Assembly: GCA_018662365.1 (NCBI GenBank)
Contig: JABJGH010000035.1
Span: 149,040 to 213,039 of the forward strand
Reading direction: 5' to 3'
Origin: Chloroflexota bacterium
Lineage (GTDB): Bacteria > Chloroflexota > Anaerolineae > Anaerolineales > UBA11579
DNA length: 64,000 bases
The position numbers were made by a program, and so were the translations under genes. A model generated the notes under the pieces. The model was not told where the DNA came from, made no database searches, and saw nothing but the letters and a program-made list of their open reading frames with translations. Of the stretch, positions 15,935-24,158 are shown in pieces; within the stretch, counting starts at the first letter, position 1, and each line of letters opens with the position of its first letter.

Positions 15935-17530
15935 ATGTCCTATCAGATCCTTGTCACTGAACACCTCCCAGAAAGCGGATTGAACATCCTCAAACAAGCG
16001 AATGATATAAGCCTCTTTGGCCCGGTGCATAATCGTGCTGAGCTATTAGCATCTGTAAGAGATGCCGATGCGATTATTGTACGTTCAAAAACGATCGTAG
16101 ACAGGGAACTACTGGAGGCGGGCACAAAGCTAAAGATCGTTGCCCGTGCCGGTGCGCAATATGAAAACATTGATGTTGAGGAAGCTTCTCGGCGCGGGGT
16201 GATGGTGATGAATGCCCCCGAAGCAAATGTTTATGCGATCGTGGAGTATGTATTTGGCATGATCTTGGCGCTGGGACGCAAGCTTCCCCTAGGGGTGCAG
16301 TCCCTTAGAGACGGTAAATGGCTGCGGCATGAGATTGTTGGATTTCAATTATACGGAAAAACATTAGGGGTGGTTGGTTATGGCCGTTTAGGATATGAAA
16401 TCTCTATACGTGCCAGGGTTTTTGGCATCCATGTGCTTGTTTATGATCCTTATGTGGATCTTTCTGAAATCAGGGAACCGGGAATAGAAATTGTGGGGTT
16501 TTCTGAACTACTAGAACGATCGGACATTCTAACTTTACAAACCTCAATTTCCCCAAGCACTATCGGGTTGATGAACGAAGAAGCCTTTGCAAAAATCAAG
16601 AAAGGCGCATATTTGATCAATTGTGTTCATGCTGAGCTGGTGGATGAGGCAGCATTGCTTAAAGGTTTAGATGAAGGCAGTTTATCAGGGGCAGCACTGG
16701 ATACCTTTGCGAAAGAACCTCCTCAACCTAATTCCCCCTTGATTCATCACCCAAAAGTGCTTGCTTCGCCACATTTAAATCAGAACACAATAGAATCTCA
16801 AAATGAAACCGGCTTACAGGTTGCCACCCATGTTATCAATGCATTAAAAGGGGAAGACTATATCAATATTGTCAATTTGCCATTCAGTGCATCTGTTCCA
16901 TACAAAATAAATAAAGCCTATATTCATCTGGCAAATCGAATAGGGAAATTACTAGGACAGACGGCAGAATCCCCTATTTCGCGTGTAGAGATCGAACTAT
17001 TGGGAGATGAACTAGAACCGCTCATGCATGTTGCCGCTGCCAACCTTTTAGATGGGATGTGCTGCTTACCTACTGATCCTCATTATAATTGGGTATCGGC
17101 GCCGATATTAAGTTATGAAAAAGGATTAAAAACTGCACAGCTTAAAAACATTTTGGATCTGCCAGAATATCCCAATCTAATGATTTGTAAAGTGGTATGC
17201 GAAAATGGTCTTTCTCAAGTTGCGGCAGGGATTATCCGTTCAAATGAAGAAGCGAATATCGTGCATTATGACGGGTATAATGTGAACACGATTCCAGAAG
17301 GGAATGTTCTCGTTTTAGAAAACGAAGATATCCCCGGCGTGATCGGAAAGGTAGGCACTAGTTTAGGGGAAGCAAAAATAAATATTGTAAATTGGAGTTA
17401 CGGCAGAGAAATCATTGGGGGAAGGGCCGCATCCTTCATCAGCATTGATGGCGTTCCGCCAAAAGAAGTTTTAGAAAACCTTGAAAAAGAAGCCGAAATT
17501 TATCGGGCGAAATGGGTGAAGTTTGATTAG
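15935..17530 (+). CDS. D-3-phosphoglycerate dehydrogenase-like protein, catalytic Arg replaced
   Basis: The product has 531 residues with the full SerA layout: substrate domain (IVRSKTIVDRELLEAG), NAD domain with GVVGYGRLGYE, an intervening domain, and a C-terminal ACT domain (LENEDIPGVIGKVG...). However, the segment that normally reads N-(A/C)-x-R-G is NCVHAELVDE, so the active-site Arg is His232. The GGST after the catalytic His (ASPHLNQNT) is also changed. The Glu (FAKEPP) and His remain. It may be a divergent PGDH or a related 2-hydroxyacid dehydrogenase. The HAD phosphatase upstream points to serine or a similar pathway. Confidence 0.8.
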   Translation: MSYQILVTEHLPESGLNILKQANDISLFGPVHNRAELLASVRDADAIIVRSKTIVDRELLEAGTKLKIVARAGAQYENIDVEEASRRGVMVMNAPEANVYAIVEYVFGMILALGRKLPLGVQSLRDGKWLRHEIVGFQLYGKTLGVVGYGRLGYEISIRARVFGIHVLVYDPYVDLSEIREPGIEIVGFSELLERSDILTLQTSISPSTIGLMNEEAFAKIKKGAYLINCVHAELVDEAALLKGLDEGSLSGAALDTFAKEPPQPNSPLIHHPKVLASPHLNQNTIESQNETGLQVATHVINALKGEDYINIVNLPFSASVPYKINKAYIHLANRIGKLLGQTAESPISRVEIELLGDELEPLMHVAAANLLDGMCCLPTDPHYNWVSAPILSYEKGLKTAQLKNILDLPEYPNLMICKVVCENGLSQVAAGIIRSNEEANIVHYDGYNVNTIPEGNVLVLENEDIPGVIGKVGTSLGEAKINIVNWSYGREIIGGRAASFISIDGVPPKEVLENLEKEAEIYRAKWVKFD

Positions 17531-17694
17531 GTAGGCTGCTAATTTTTTTACTTGCAATAACTGAATGCATTAAAATTCATTAAAACGTACAGCGTTCATC
17601 ATAGTATGCTTAACTAAACTGTAATGTCAGACCTTTTCTTCTTCCGCTATAATTAAGCAAGTTTAAATAATGATGCTATATTCTAGGAAAAACG

Positions 17695-20064
17695 ATGAAA
17701 TTTACAAAAAATATCCAATTCGCCTTTGCCGCAATATTTTTTTTGGCAAACTGCAGCGGCATGACGAATACCGCTGATGACGAAAAAAATACCAACGTAA
17801 ATACAAACACAGCCTCTTTGCTTGAGAAAATCGAAGAGCCAGAAGAATTTCAAGAAAGTGAGTCGGCCAATTTAGCTGGTTTTGTATGGCACGACATGAA
17901 CCGAAACGGGATACAAGACGCTGAAGAACCAGGCATGGCCGAAGTGGGCGTATTCGTTCAAGATTCTGAAGGGGCAATAGTTGAAGACGCTCGCACAAAT
18001 AGTAGCGGCCATTATGAAATGGCCCTTGCTCCTGGGGACTATCGTTTTGGCGTAGTAAATCCTGATGGATATTATCTAACCCTGCAAAACCAGGGTGAGG
18101 ATCTCACTGACAGTGACCCAGATGCGAATGAAGGCGTTTCAGAAATTTTTACAATAGAAGCAGAATCGATAGAATACAATTGGGATGCTGGCTTGGTCCT
18201 TGAAACGATCTCCTATGGACCTCCCGGTAGCACATATCCCGATCCTACCGGACCAAAGCTCGAAGATTTCCCGGAAGGCTATAGTCCTCTCACCGGTTTA
18301 CCCGTCGCAGACCCCAGTCTGTTAACCATTCCATCGATGTCGATCTCGATCTCAAATTTCCCGGTTTCCGCCCGCCCTCAAGCTGGGCTGTCCTTCTCGC
18401 CAATTGTGTATGAGTTTTATATTGGTGAAGGCATGACCCGTTTCATGACCATTTTTTATGGGGAATTCCCCGAAAATGAAACCCCGATCTTAGGAGATTG
18501 CGAAGTAAATTCAGAACTACTCTCCTATGGCGATTTGATCCTCGGCAATCAAGTTTGGCATGACGAAAACCAAAATAATATTCAGGATATCCACGAAAGT
18601 GGCATCCCGGGCATCTGTGTCTCATTACTGGATGCAATAACTAAAGAGGTCATCTCCCAAACTTCGACAGATTCAAATGGTTACTATGGTTTTGAAGTTC
18701 TTCCCGAAACCAAATATCGCCTGCATGCCGCATTACCCGATAATTTTGCGTTCAGCAAAATGGATATGGGCGAAGATGATAATAAGGACAGTGACGTAAA
18801 TAGGGAAACCGGAATCACCGATATCATCCAAACCGGCGATGAAAACGACCTTTCCCGCGATATGGGCATGTACTTGCTCGAAGCACCCAAACCACCCGAG
18901 CCTGAAGAACAAGACGAAGAATATGGCACGATCGGTGATTTTATCTGGTTAGACAAAAATGCAAACGGTGTTCAAGACGAAGGTGAACCCGGCATGGCGA
19001 ACATTGAAATCAGGTTGTGGCATTGGAACGCCAGCACTTTCATTGCGGAAACCACTACAGATATTTGGGGCTACTACAGTTTTGAAGGGTTGAAAGATGA
19101 TGATCTCTACCGGGTAGATGTTACAGCCCCAGGCGGTTATGCCTTTGCAACGCAAAATGTGGGTGAAGACAATGCCAAGGATAGTGATGTGGACTTTGAT
19201 GGAAGAACGGACACCTTAAAAATTGATCTCAATGGTGCCGCCGACCTTACCTGGGACGCTGGGCTCATTCAACTCCAAGATCTTGGTCCAGTGCGCTCGG
19301 GACGACTCCCCTATAAATATATTAATGATCTGTACACGGGCAGCTGCCTGATCTATGCCGGTAAATCTGCAGGGTTGGATATCCCAAGCTGTGTGTTGGT
19401 TCAAAATAACACTGAGGAATCGGAAGACATAAACAACAATTATTTCAGCTTTGATAAGTTTGAAGAGGTTGCCAAAAACCTTACGAAACCATATAAAGGC
19501 ATAAACTATTCTGGAAATATGTTTAGCTATACGCCGCCTCCAGGCGGCATTCCTTTATCAGAATTCGTCATGTTCTATAACACCTATAATCAAATAAAAT
19601 GGATGGCGGATCCCCTTTCTGGTGGTTGGCTTCGCTTCAATGATATTGCCGATGGTACCAACACCTTCTACCCGAGCACAGACCGGCTAAATGGCAGGCA
19701 ACTTATTTACAATAATGTCGTCATTATGTTCGTCGAGCATGAAGTCCAAAATGTGGCTGGAACTGTGATCGATCTTCCCCCACTAACCCCCGGAAATTTT
19801 GGGCAGGCTTGGTTATTCCGAGATGGCATGTTCTACCCCATCTACTGGTCGACCATCGGTCGTGAATGGGAAATTGAAAATAATCAAATCCGGCCGATTA
19901 AATTTGTGGATGCCGAAAACAATCCGGTTCCCCTTCAACCAGGAAATACTTGGGTACATATCGTCACGCCCCAAACTTGCCTGACCGAGAATCCATTTAA
20001 CGCCACATGTCTCAAACCTTCGGGTGACCTTGATCCCTGGTTTGTTCGTTTTTATTCACCCTAA
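17695..20064 (+). CDS. Lipoprotein combining DUF3048 (YerB-like) and three SdrD B-like domains
   Basis: The product has 789 residues. A lipobox (LANC, Cys20) makes it a lipoprotein. SdrD B-like domains, each opening with the pattern W(H/L)D.N.NG(I)QD, occupy about 60-155, 275-395 and 408-530. The DUF3048 sequence starts near residue 195 (YSPLTGLPVADP, RFMTIFYGEFPE), breaks off, and resumes near 535 with GPVRSGRLPYKYINDLY, so domains 2 and 3 are inserted inside it. The C-terminal DUF3048_C half ends the protein. The acidic repeats probably bind calcium. A surface or cell-wall role is inferred. Confidence 0.85.
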   Translation: MKFTKNIQFAFAAIFFLANCSGMTNTADDEKNTNVNTNTASLLEKIEEPEEFQESESANLAGFVWHDMNRNGIQDAEEPGMAEVGVFVQDSEGAIVEDARTNSSGHYEMALAPGDYRFGVVNPDGYYLTLQNQGEDLTDSDPDANEGVSEIFTIEAESIEYNWDAGLVLETISYGPPGSTYPDPTGPKLEDFPEGYSPLTGLPVADPSLLTIPSMSISISNFPVSARPQAGLSFSPIVYEFYIGEGMTRFMTIFYGEFPENETPILGDCEVNSELLSYGDLILGNQVWHDENQNNIQDIHESGIPGICVSLLDAITKEVISQTSTDSNGYYGFEVLPETKYRLHAALPDNFAFSKMDMGEDDNKDSDVNRETGITDIIQTGDENDLSRDMGMYLLEAPKPPEPEEQDEEYGTIGDFIWLDKNANGVQDEGEPGMANIEIRLWHWNASTFIAETTTDIWGYYSFEGLKDDDLYRVDVTAPGGYAFATQNVGEDNAKDSDVDFDGRTDTLKIDLNGAADLTWDAGLIQLQDLGPVRSGRLPYKYINDLYTGSCLIYAGKSAGLDIPSCVLVQNNTEESEDINNNYFSFDKFEEVAKNLTKPYKGINYSGNMFSYTPPPGGIPLSEFVMFYNTYNQIKWMADPLSGGWLRFNDIADGTNTFYPSTDRLNGRQLIYNNVVIMFVEHEVQNVAGTVIDLPPLTPGNFGQAWLFRDGMFYPIYWSTIGREWEIENNQIRPIKFVDAENNPVPLQPGNTWVHIVTPQTCLTENPFNATCLKPSGDLDPWFVRFYSP

Positions 20065-20089
20065 GTCCTTATAAATCCTCCTCATAAGG

Positions 20090-20124
20090 AAACATGCCGT
20101 GGTTATTCGCCACGGCATGTTTTG
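20090..20124. terminator. Strong intrinsic terminator
   Basis: A 13-bp stem (AAACATGCCGTGG with its complement) closes a 7-nt loop at 20090-20122, followed by T. It separates the lipoprotein gene from the convergent dehydrogenase gene and may act in both directions. Confidence 0.85.
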
Positions 20125-20143
20125 AATTTCTTTTAAGTAAGAG

Positions 20144-21421
20144 TTAATTTCTTTTAAGTTTAAATATTATGCCATTTAGATCGGTGATATAAAGCTCTCC
20201 ATCTTCGTCACTCCCAAAAGACGAGATATTTGCATCGGTCTGAAATAAAAGTTCGTTTTGCCATTCTCCAGAATTGTTTCGCAATAATCCCCAAACATAG
20301 CCAGTGCAATAATCAGCGTAAAAATAGATGCCCTGCCACTCAGGATACAACTCGCCGCGATACACACTTCCGCCAGTTACCGAACAACCACCTTCCTGAT
20401 GAGAATATTCTGCAACGGGAAAAACCGAAGTAAATGATTCTGGAGGATTGTCTTCAAAACCGTGATTTCCCTCAAAATAATCCCAACCAAAATTAGTTCC
20501 TGCCGCTGTACTGAAAGGCAAAAAATTTACCTCTTCATAAATATTTTGCCCCACATCGGCCAAATATAGATCTCCATTCAAGCTGTCAAAGCTAAACCGC
20601 CATGGGTTTCGTAATCCGAGAGCCCAGATTTCGGGAACTGGATCATTGTCCACATCAAAACGAATTAATTTCCCCAAAAAGGAATCAGGGTTTTGCCCGT
20701 TTTCTAATGGGTCCCCAGCCAAACCTCCGTCCCCGATTCCTGCATAAAGATACCCATCAAGACCAAATGCCATCCCCCCCCCATTATGGTTTGAATAAGG
20801 TTGGTGAACAGTCAAATAGATTGTTTCTGTGGCAGGATCAGCGATATTTGGATCGGCTGAAACTTGAAACCTTGATATTGTTGTGTTGCCATTTAAATTG
20901 GTATAGTTCACATAAAAATAGCCGTTTAATTGATAATCTGGATGAAAAACGAATCCCAAAAACCCCTGCTCATTCCCAGAACTATCAATCAAATACTGTA
21001 TATCTAAAAATGGAGAACTCATTAGTTCCCCATTTTCCCAAATTCGGATAACGCCCCTTTGTTCCGCAATAAATATTCGCCCCGAATCATCATTCGCATG
21101 GGTTAGATCAATGGGTCGATCCATTCCGCTAAGGAACACGCTCCATTCATAATTCGCTGCCAATGGAAAGGAGTTAGCGCTAGGCACTTCTGTGTTTTCT
21201 GGAGTTGGAGGAATTTCTGTGGCCAGGTCAGGCTGGAGTGTTTCTGTGGGTACGGGTGATGAAAAGCTTGGCAGAGGAGTAATTTTTGCTGGAGGTGACA
21301 TATCTAATTTTTGATAGATCAATTTACCCAAAGCGAAAATAATAATGAGGGCAATGAGACCTAAACCAGATAAAATAATTATTAAAATCTTATTTTGGGC
21401 ATTTTTCGGTTGTTTGGCCAT
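20144..21421 (-). CDS. Membrane-anchored PQQ-type sugar dehydrogenase-like protein (GSDH fold)
   Basis: The product has 425 residues. One membrane segment near residues 12-33 is followed by a Pro/Thr linker, then a six-bladed propeller with glucose/sorbosone dehydrogenase motifs: IFIAEQRGVIRIWENG, FHPDYQLNGYFYVNYT, SNHNGGGMAFGLDGYLYAGIGDGG, GLRNPWRFSFD and LYLADVGQN. The propeller would be extracytoplasmic. Family members oxidise sugars with PQQ, but cofactor use is not certain in Chloroflexota homologs. Two cysteines (GGCSVTGG, DYCTGY) may form a disulfide. It is last in an operon with the two DUF1232 genes. Confidence 0.88.
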   Translation of the reverse strand: MAKQPKNAQNKILIIILSGLGLIALIIIFALGKLIYQKLDMSPPAKITPLPSFSSPVPTETLQPDLATEIPPTPENTEVPSANSFPLAANYEWSVFLSGMDRPIDLTHANDDSGRIFIAEQRGVIRIWENGELMSSPFLDIQYLIDSSGNEQGFLGFVFHPDYQLNGYFYVNYTNLNGNTTISRFQVSADPNIADPATETIYLTVHQPYSNHNGGGMAFGLDGYLYAGIGDGGLAGDPLENGQNPDSFLGKLIRFDVDNDPVPEIWALGLRNPWRFSFDSLNGDLYLADVGQNIYEEVNFLPFSTAAGTNFGWDYFEGNHGFEDNPPESFTSVFPVAEYSHQEGGCSVTGGSVYRGELYPEWQGIYFYADYCTGYVWGLLRNNSGEWQNELLFQTDANISSFGSDEDGELYITDLNGIIFKLKRN

Positions 21422-21426
21422 AAATC

Positions 21427-21795
21427 TTAATCTTCAGAGTTTAGATCTTCAAAATCGGCATCAATAATGTCTTCTTCATTGATCTCAATAGAATCACCCT
21501 CTTTCTTCCAATTCCCCGCAATCGTTTTTTCAATATCCGCCCGATGTTCATCCACAATTTCAGGCGGGCAAAGCTCAATGAATAAATATGCAAAAAACCA
21601 GATCACGCCAACATCATCAATCGGGGTCGGAATATCAAAGGGAGAGATTAAATAGATCAGAGATCCAAGGGGGAGCAATTTCAATAATGGGCTAATACGA
21701 TTGTCCAACCATAACCGCCAAACCAATTTTGCCTGGTCTGCGATGCCTTGAAAAAACCCACCCGAATTACCCGAAATTTTTTGAGGATTAGTCAT
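21427..21795 (-). CDS. DUF1232 (YkvA-like) membrane protein, copy 2
   Basis: The product has 122 residues. The DUF1232 core is SPLLKLLPLGSLIYLISPFDIPTPIDDVGVI followed by ELCPPEIVDEHR. The C-terminal 25 residues are strongly acidic (EEDIIDADFEDL). It lies 5 nt downstream of its paralog. No biochemical function is established for the family; the pair looks like a tandem duplication. Confidence 0.85.
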   Translation of the reverse strand: MTNPQKISGNSGGFFQGIADQAKLVWRLWLDNRISPLLKLLPLGSLIYLISPFDIPTPIDDVGVIWFFAYLFIELCPPEIVDEHRADIEKTIAGNWKKEGDSIEINEEDIIDADFEDLNSED

Positions 21796-21800
21796 ATTCT

Positions 21801-22154
21801 TTATTTATCCTGCTCTAAAAATTCTGCATCTAAAATGTCGTCGTTCGCTTGCCCACTGGTATCCGAAACCTCTCCCCATAGTTCTTTTCGGTGTTCTTCA
21901 ACCACACCCGGGGGGCAAAGCTCCATGAACATATATGTGCCTACACCAATAACTGCTGCATCATCCAATATGAATGGGACCAGATCTGGAGAGAGCAAAT
22001 AAATTAATGAGCCGATCGGCAGCAATTTAGCTAAAAAGGAAACCCGTCGATCTCGTAGCAAACGTAAAATCAACCGGGCCTGCAAAGATAAATTTTTCAC
22101 CATGCCCGGATTATTATTGATTATGCTCTTCTTTTGTTCTCTTTCTTCTGTCAT
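21801..22154 (-). CDS. DUF1232 (YkvA-like) membrane protein, copy 1
   Basis: The product has 117 residues with the same layout as the next gene: LAKLLPIGSLIYLLSPDLVPFILDDAAVIGVG, then ELCPPGVVEEHRKEL and an acidic end (DDILDAEFLEQ). The shared ELCPP and DAEF/DADF motifs are conserved beyond the core, so these probably matter. It heads the minus-strand operon that ends with the propeller protein. Confidence 0.85.
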   Translation of the reverse strand: MTEEREQKKSIINNNPGMVKNLSLQARLILRLLRDRRVSFLAKLLPIGSLIYLLSPDLVPFILDDAAVIGVGTYMFMELCPPGVVEEHRKELWGEVSDTSGQANDDILDAEFLEQDK

Positions 22155-22291
22155 TTTTCACTCCATTGAATGAATTAATTATACTATGTGGAAATAATTC
22201 CGAGAGATGGAGGAGCTTTACTCACCTTCAATAGCACTCTTGCATAGGTTTTCAATTACAATGGGCTGGCTAAACTGGGAGAACAACCATA

Positions 22292-23194
22292 ATGGATAAA
22301 AAAGTTGTACCCAACGCATTTTTGGTGTTGGTAATCGGGGCAGTGATCATTGGCTCTTCGCCGATCTGGATGCGTACTTCCAACGTTCCTGGGCCCGTGA
22401 GCAGTTTTTATCGAATGAGTATCGGCGCCCTCACTTTAACAATTCCCTTTATTCGAAATCTTCGAAAAAAGTCATTAGACAAAAAGGGCGTGCTCCTCGC
22501 AATCTTTGCAGGCTTATTTTTTGGTATTGACGTTTCTTTTTGGTCCACTGGTGTGATGCTAAGCGGGGCCAGCGTCCCCACATTAATGGCAAACGTTGCG
22601 CCTGTTTTTGTCGGGATCGGAACCCTAATCTTTTTCAAGAAAAAACTGAAAGGGCGTTTTTGGGTAGGCTTGCTGATCACACTGGCAGGCTCAAGCATCA
22701 TCTTGGGCAGTGACCTTAATCGGGAATTTGATTTAGGTTTGGGAGCTTTGTACGGCCTGGTTGCCGCTTTCTTTTATGGCGGGTTTTTCTTGTTCGCTGA
22801 ACGAAGCCGAGAAAAACTTGACGCCCTTTCCTTCTTTTGGATTTCAGTAACTACATCAGCTGTTTTCTTGTGGGGTCTCACCGGGGTTCTAAGTCAACCA
22901 CTTACCGGATACGATCAAAGAACCTATTGGATCTTTGTTTTCTTGGGCGTAGTTGTGCAGGCGATCGGTTGGCAATTGATTAATTATTCTCAAGGGAAAT
23001 TACCCGCATCCCTGATCTCCACGACCCTGTTAGGACAGCCGGTTTTTACCACTATTTTGGCTGGAATCTTTTTAGGTGAAGTGCTATCGATATGGCAGAT
23101 CGTCGGCAGCGTTACCGTTTTATTCGGCGTACTGATCGTGCTCCGCAGCAAACAAGAACGCCCAAATCAAAAAGTTGAAATCCCTCCAGGATAG
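22292..23194 (+). CDS. EamA/DMT-superfamily transporter
   Basis: The product has 300 residues with about ten hydrophobic helices arranged as two EamA repeats. Each repeat carries the family phrases (SPIWMRTSNVPGPVSSFYRMSIGALTL in the first; LGQPVFTTILAGIFLGEVLS in the second). It probably exports a small metabolite or amino acid; the substrate cannot be inferred. The C-terminus is basic and cytoplasmic. Confidence 0.9.
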   Translation: MDKKVVPNAFLVLVIGAVIIGSSPIWMRTSNVPGPVSSFYRMSIGALTLTIPFIRNLRKKSLDKKGVLLAIFAGLFFGIDVSFWSTGVMLSGASVPTLMANVAPVFVGIGTLIFFKKKLKGRFWVGLLITLAGSSIILGSDLNREFDLGLGALYGLVAAFFYGGFFLFAERSREKLDALSFFWISVTTSAVFLWGLTGVLSQPLTGYDQRTYWIFVFLGVVVQAIGWQLINYSQGKLPASLISTTLLGQPVFTTILAGIFLGEVLSIWQIVGSVTVLFGVLIVLRSKQERPNQKVEIPPG

Positions 23195-23309
23195 TATTCC
23201 CCAGGAAATCTGTTGATTCAACAATAACTAAATTTGTTTTTTATACAACCCTGAGAAAGAATTTCCGTATAGGATATTGAAAGTAGAAATTGAATTTTAG
23301 GAGATGGCA

Positions 23310-23948
23310 ATGAGTAAAAGAAAAAGCTTAACTTTTGGTGTTTTATTGATCTTGGTTGGCGCATGGTTTATGGCCGTACAATTTGTACCCGGATTAGAAG
23401 ACTGGTTCGAAAATTATGCGGACTGGCCTTTTTGGGTCATTGGCCCTGGCGTGGTGTTTTTAGCAGCCGCCGTGATTAGTGGCGTAACCGCCCTGGTCAT
23501 TCCTGGCTCGATCATTAGTGGTATTGGTGGCCTTTTATATTATCAAAACCAAACAGGTGACTGGGAAAGTTGGTCTTATGCCTGGACCTTGATCATTGGA
23601 TTTGTAGGAATCGGTGTATTCCTCAAACATTTATTGGATGGCAATATCCGCAAAGCCTTCAAGGAAGGTGGTGACACCATGCTTACTAGCGCCGTAATGT
23701 TCCTAATCTTTGGTTCATTTATGCGCTATTTCCTTGGCGAAGAACCCTTCTTTGGAGATTACTGGCCTGCATTGATCATCATTTGGGGTGTTTGGTTATT
23801 GATCAGACCCTCCTTCCGCAGTAAAAAGCCAAAAATTGAAGTAAATATTGATTTTGCCGATGATGGCGAAGTTGTAGATCTAGATATGGTCGATGAAGAC
23901 GAAGATTTGATGGACATCGATGACGAACTCAAGGAATTTGATAGTTAA
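23310..23948 (+). CDS. Multi-spanning membrane protein with acidic tail (LiaF-like/DUF5668-type)
   Basis: About 212 residues with five to six short hydrophobic segments in the style of the LiaF N-terminal/DUF5668 group (FGVLLILVGAWFM, WPFWVIGPGVVFL, YWPALIIIWGVWLLI). A 35-residue acidic tail (DMVDEDEDLMDIDDELKEF) follows. The ATG at 23310 is chosen because GGAG (23300-23303) is 6 nt upstream, whereas the ATG at 23304 abuts it. Function unknown; a membrane-stress sensing role is suggested only by resemblance. Confidence 0.75.
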   Translation: MSKRKSLTFGVLLILVGAWFMAVQFVPGLEDWFENYADWPFWVIGPGVVFLAAAVISGVTALVIPGSIISGIGGLLYYQNQTGDWESWSYAWTLIIGFVGIGVFLKHLLDGNIRKAFKEGGDTMLTSAVMFLIFGSFMRYFLGEEPFFGDYWPALIIIWGVWLLIRPSFRSKKPKIEVNIDFADDGEVVDLDMVDEDEDLMDIDDELKEFDS

Positions 23949-24007
23949 ATATCTTTTCCTTCCCCAATCGGTTTCGGCTCTCATATGAAACCGCTATTCC
24001 TTTCAAA

Positions 24008-24040
24008 GCCTAAGAAATATTATTTCTTAGGCTTTTTTTT
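24008..24040 (+). terminator. Intrinsic terminator after 23310-23948
   Basis: GCCTAAGAAATA and its exact complement form a 12-bp stem around a single central base, followed by eight T. Confidence 0.9.
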
Positions 24041-24071
24041 AATTAAACAAGGAATATTTATGCTGAATTCA

Positions 24072-24102
24072 GTGTCAATGTGACACCACTTTGGCTTATA
24101 AT
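24072..24102 (+). promoter_or_regulatory. Possible glyQS promoter with an inverted repeat
   Basis: TATAAT at 24097-24102 is a perfect -10 box without a good -35. Just upstream, GTGTCA and TGACAC form a 6-bp inverted repeat with a 3-nt spacer (24072-24086), which could be an activator or repressor site. Confidence 0.35.
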
Positions 24103-24158
24103 AGGTTGTCTGTGGGTAAAGCCTGCGAATAGTCTTTAATAAAACGAGAGCGAAACTG

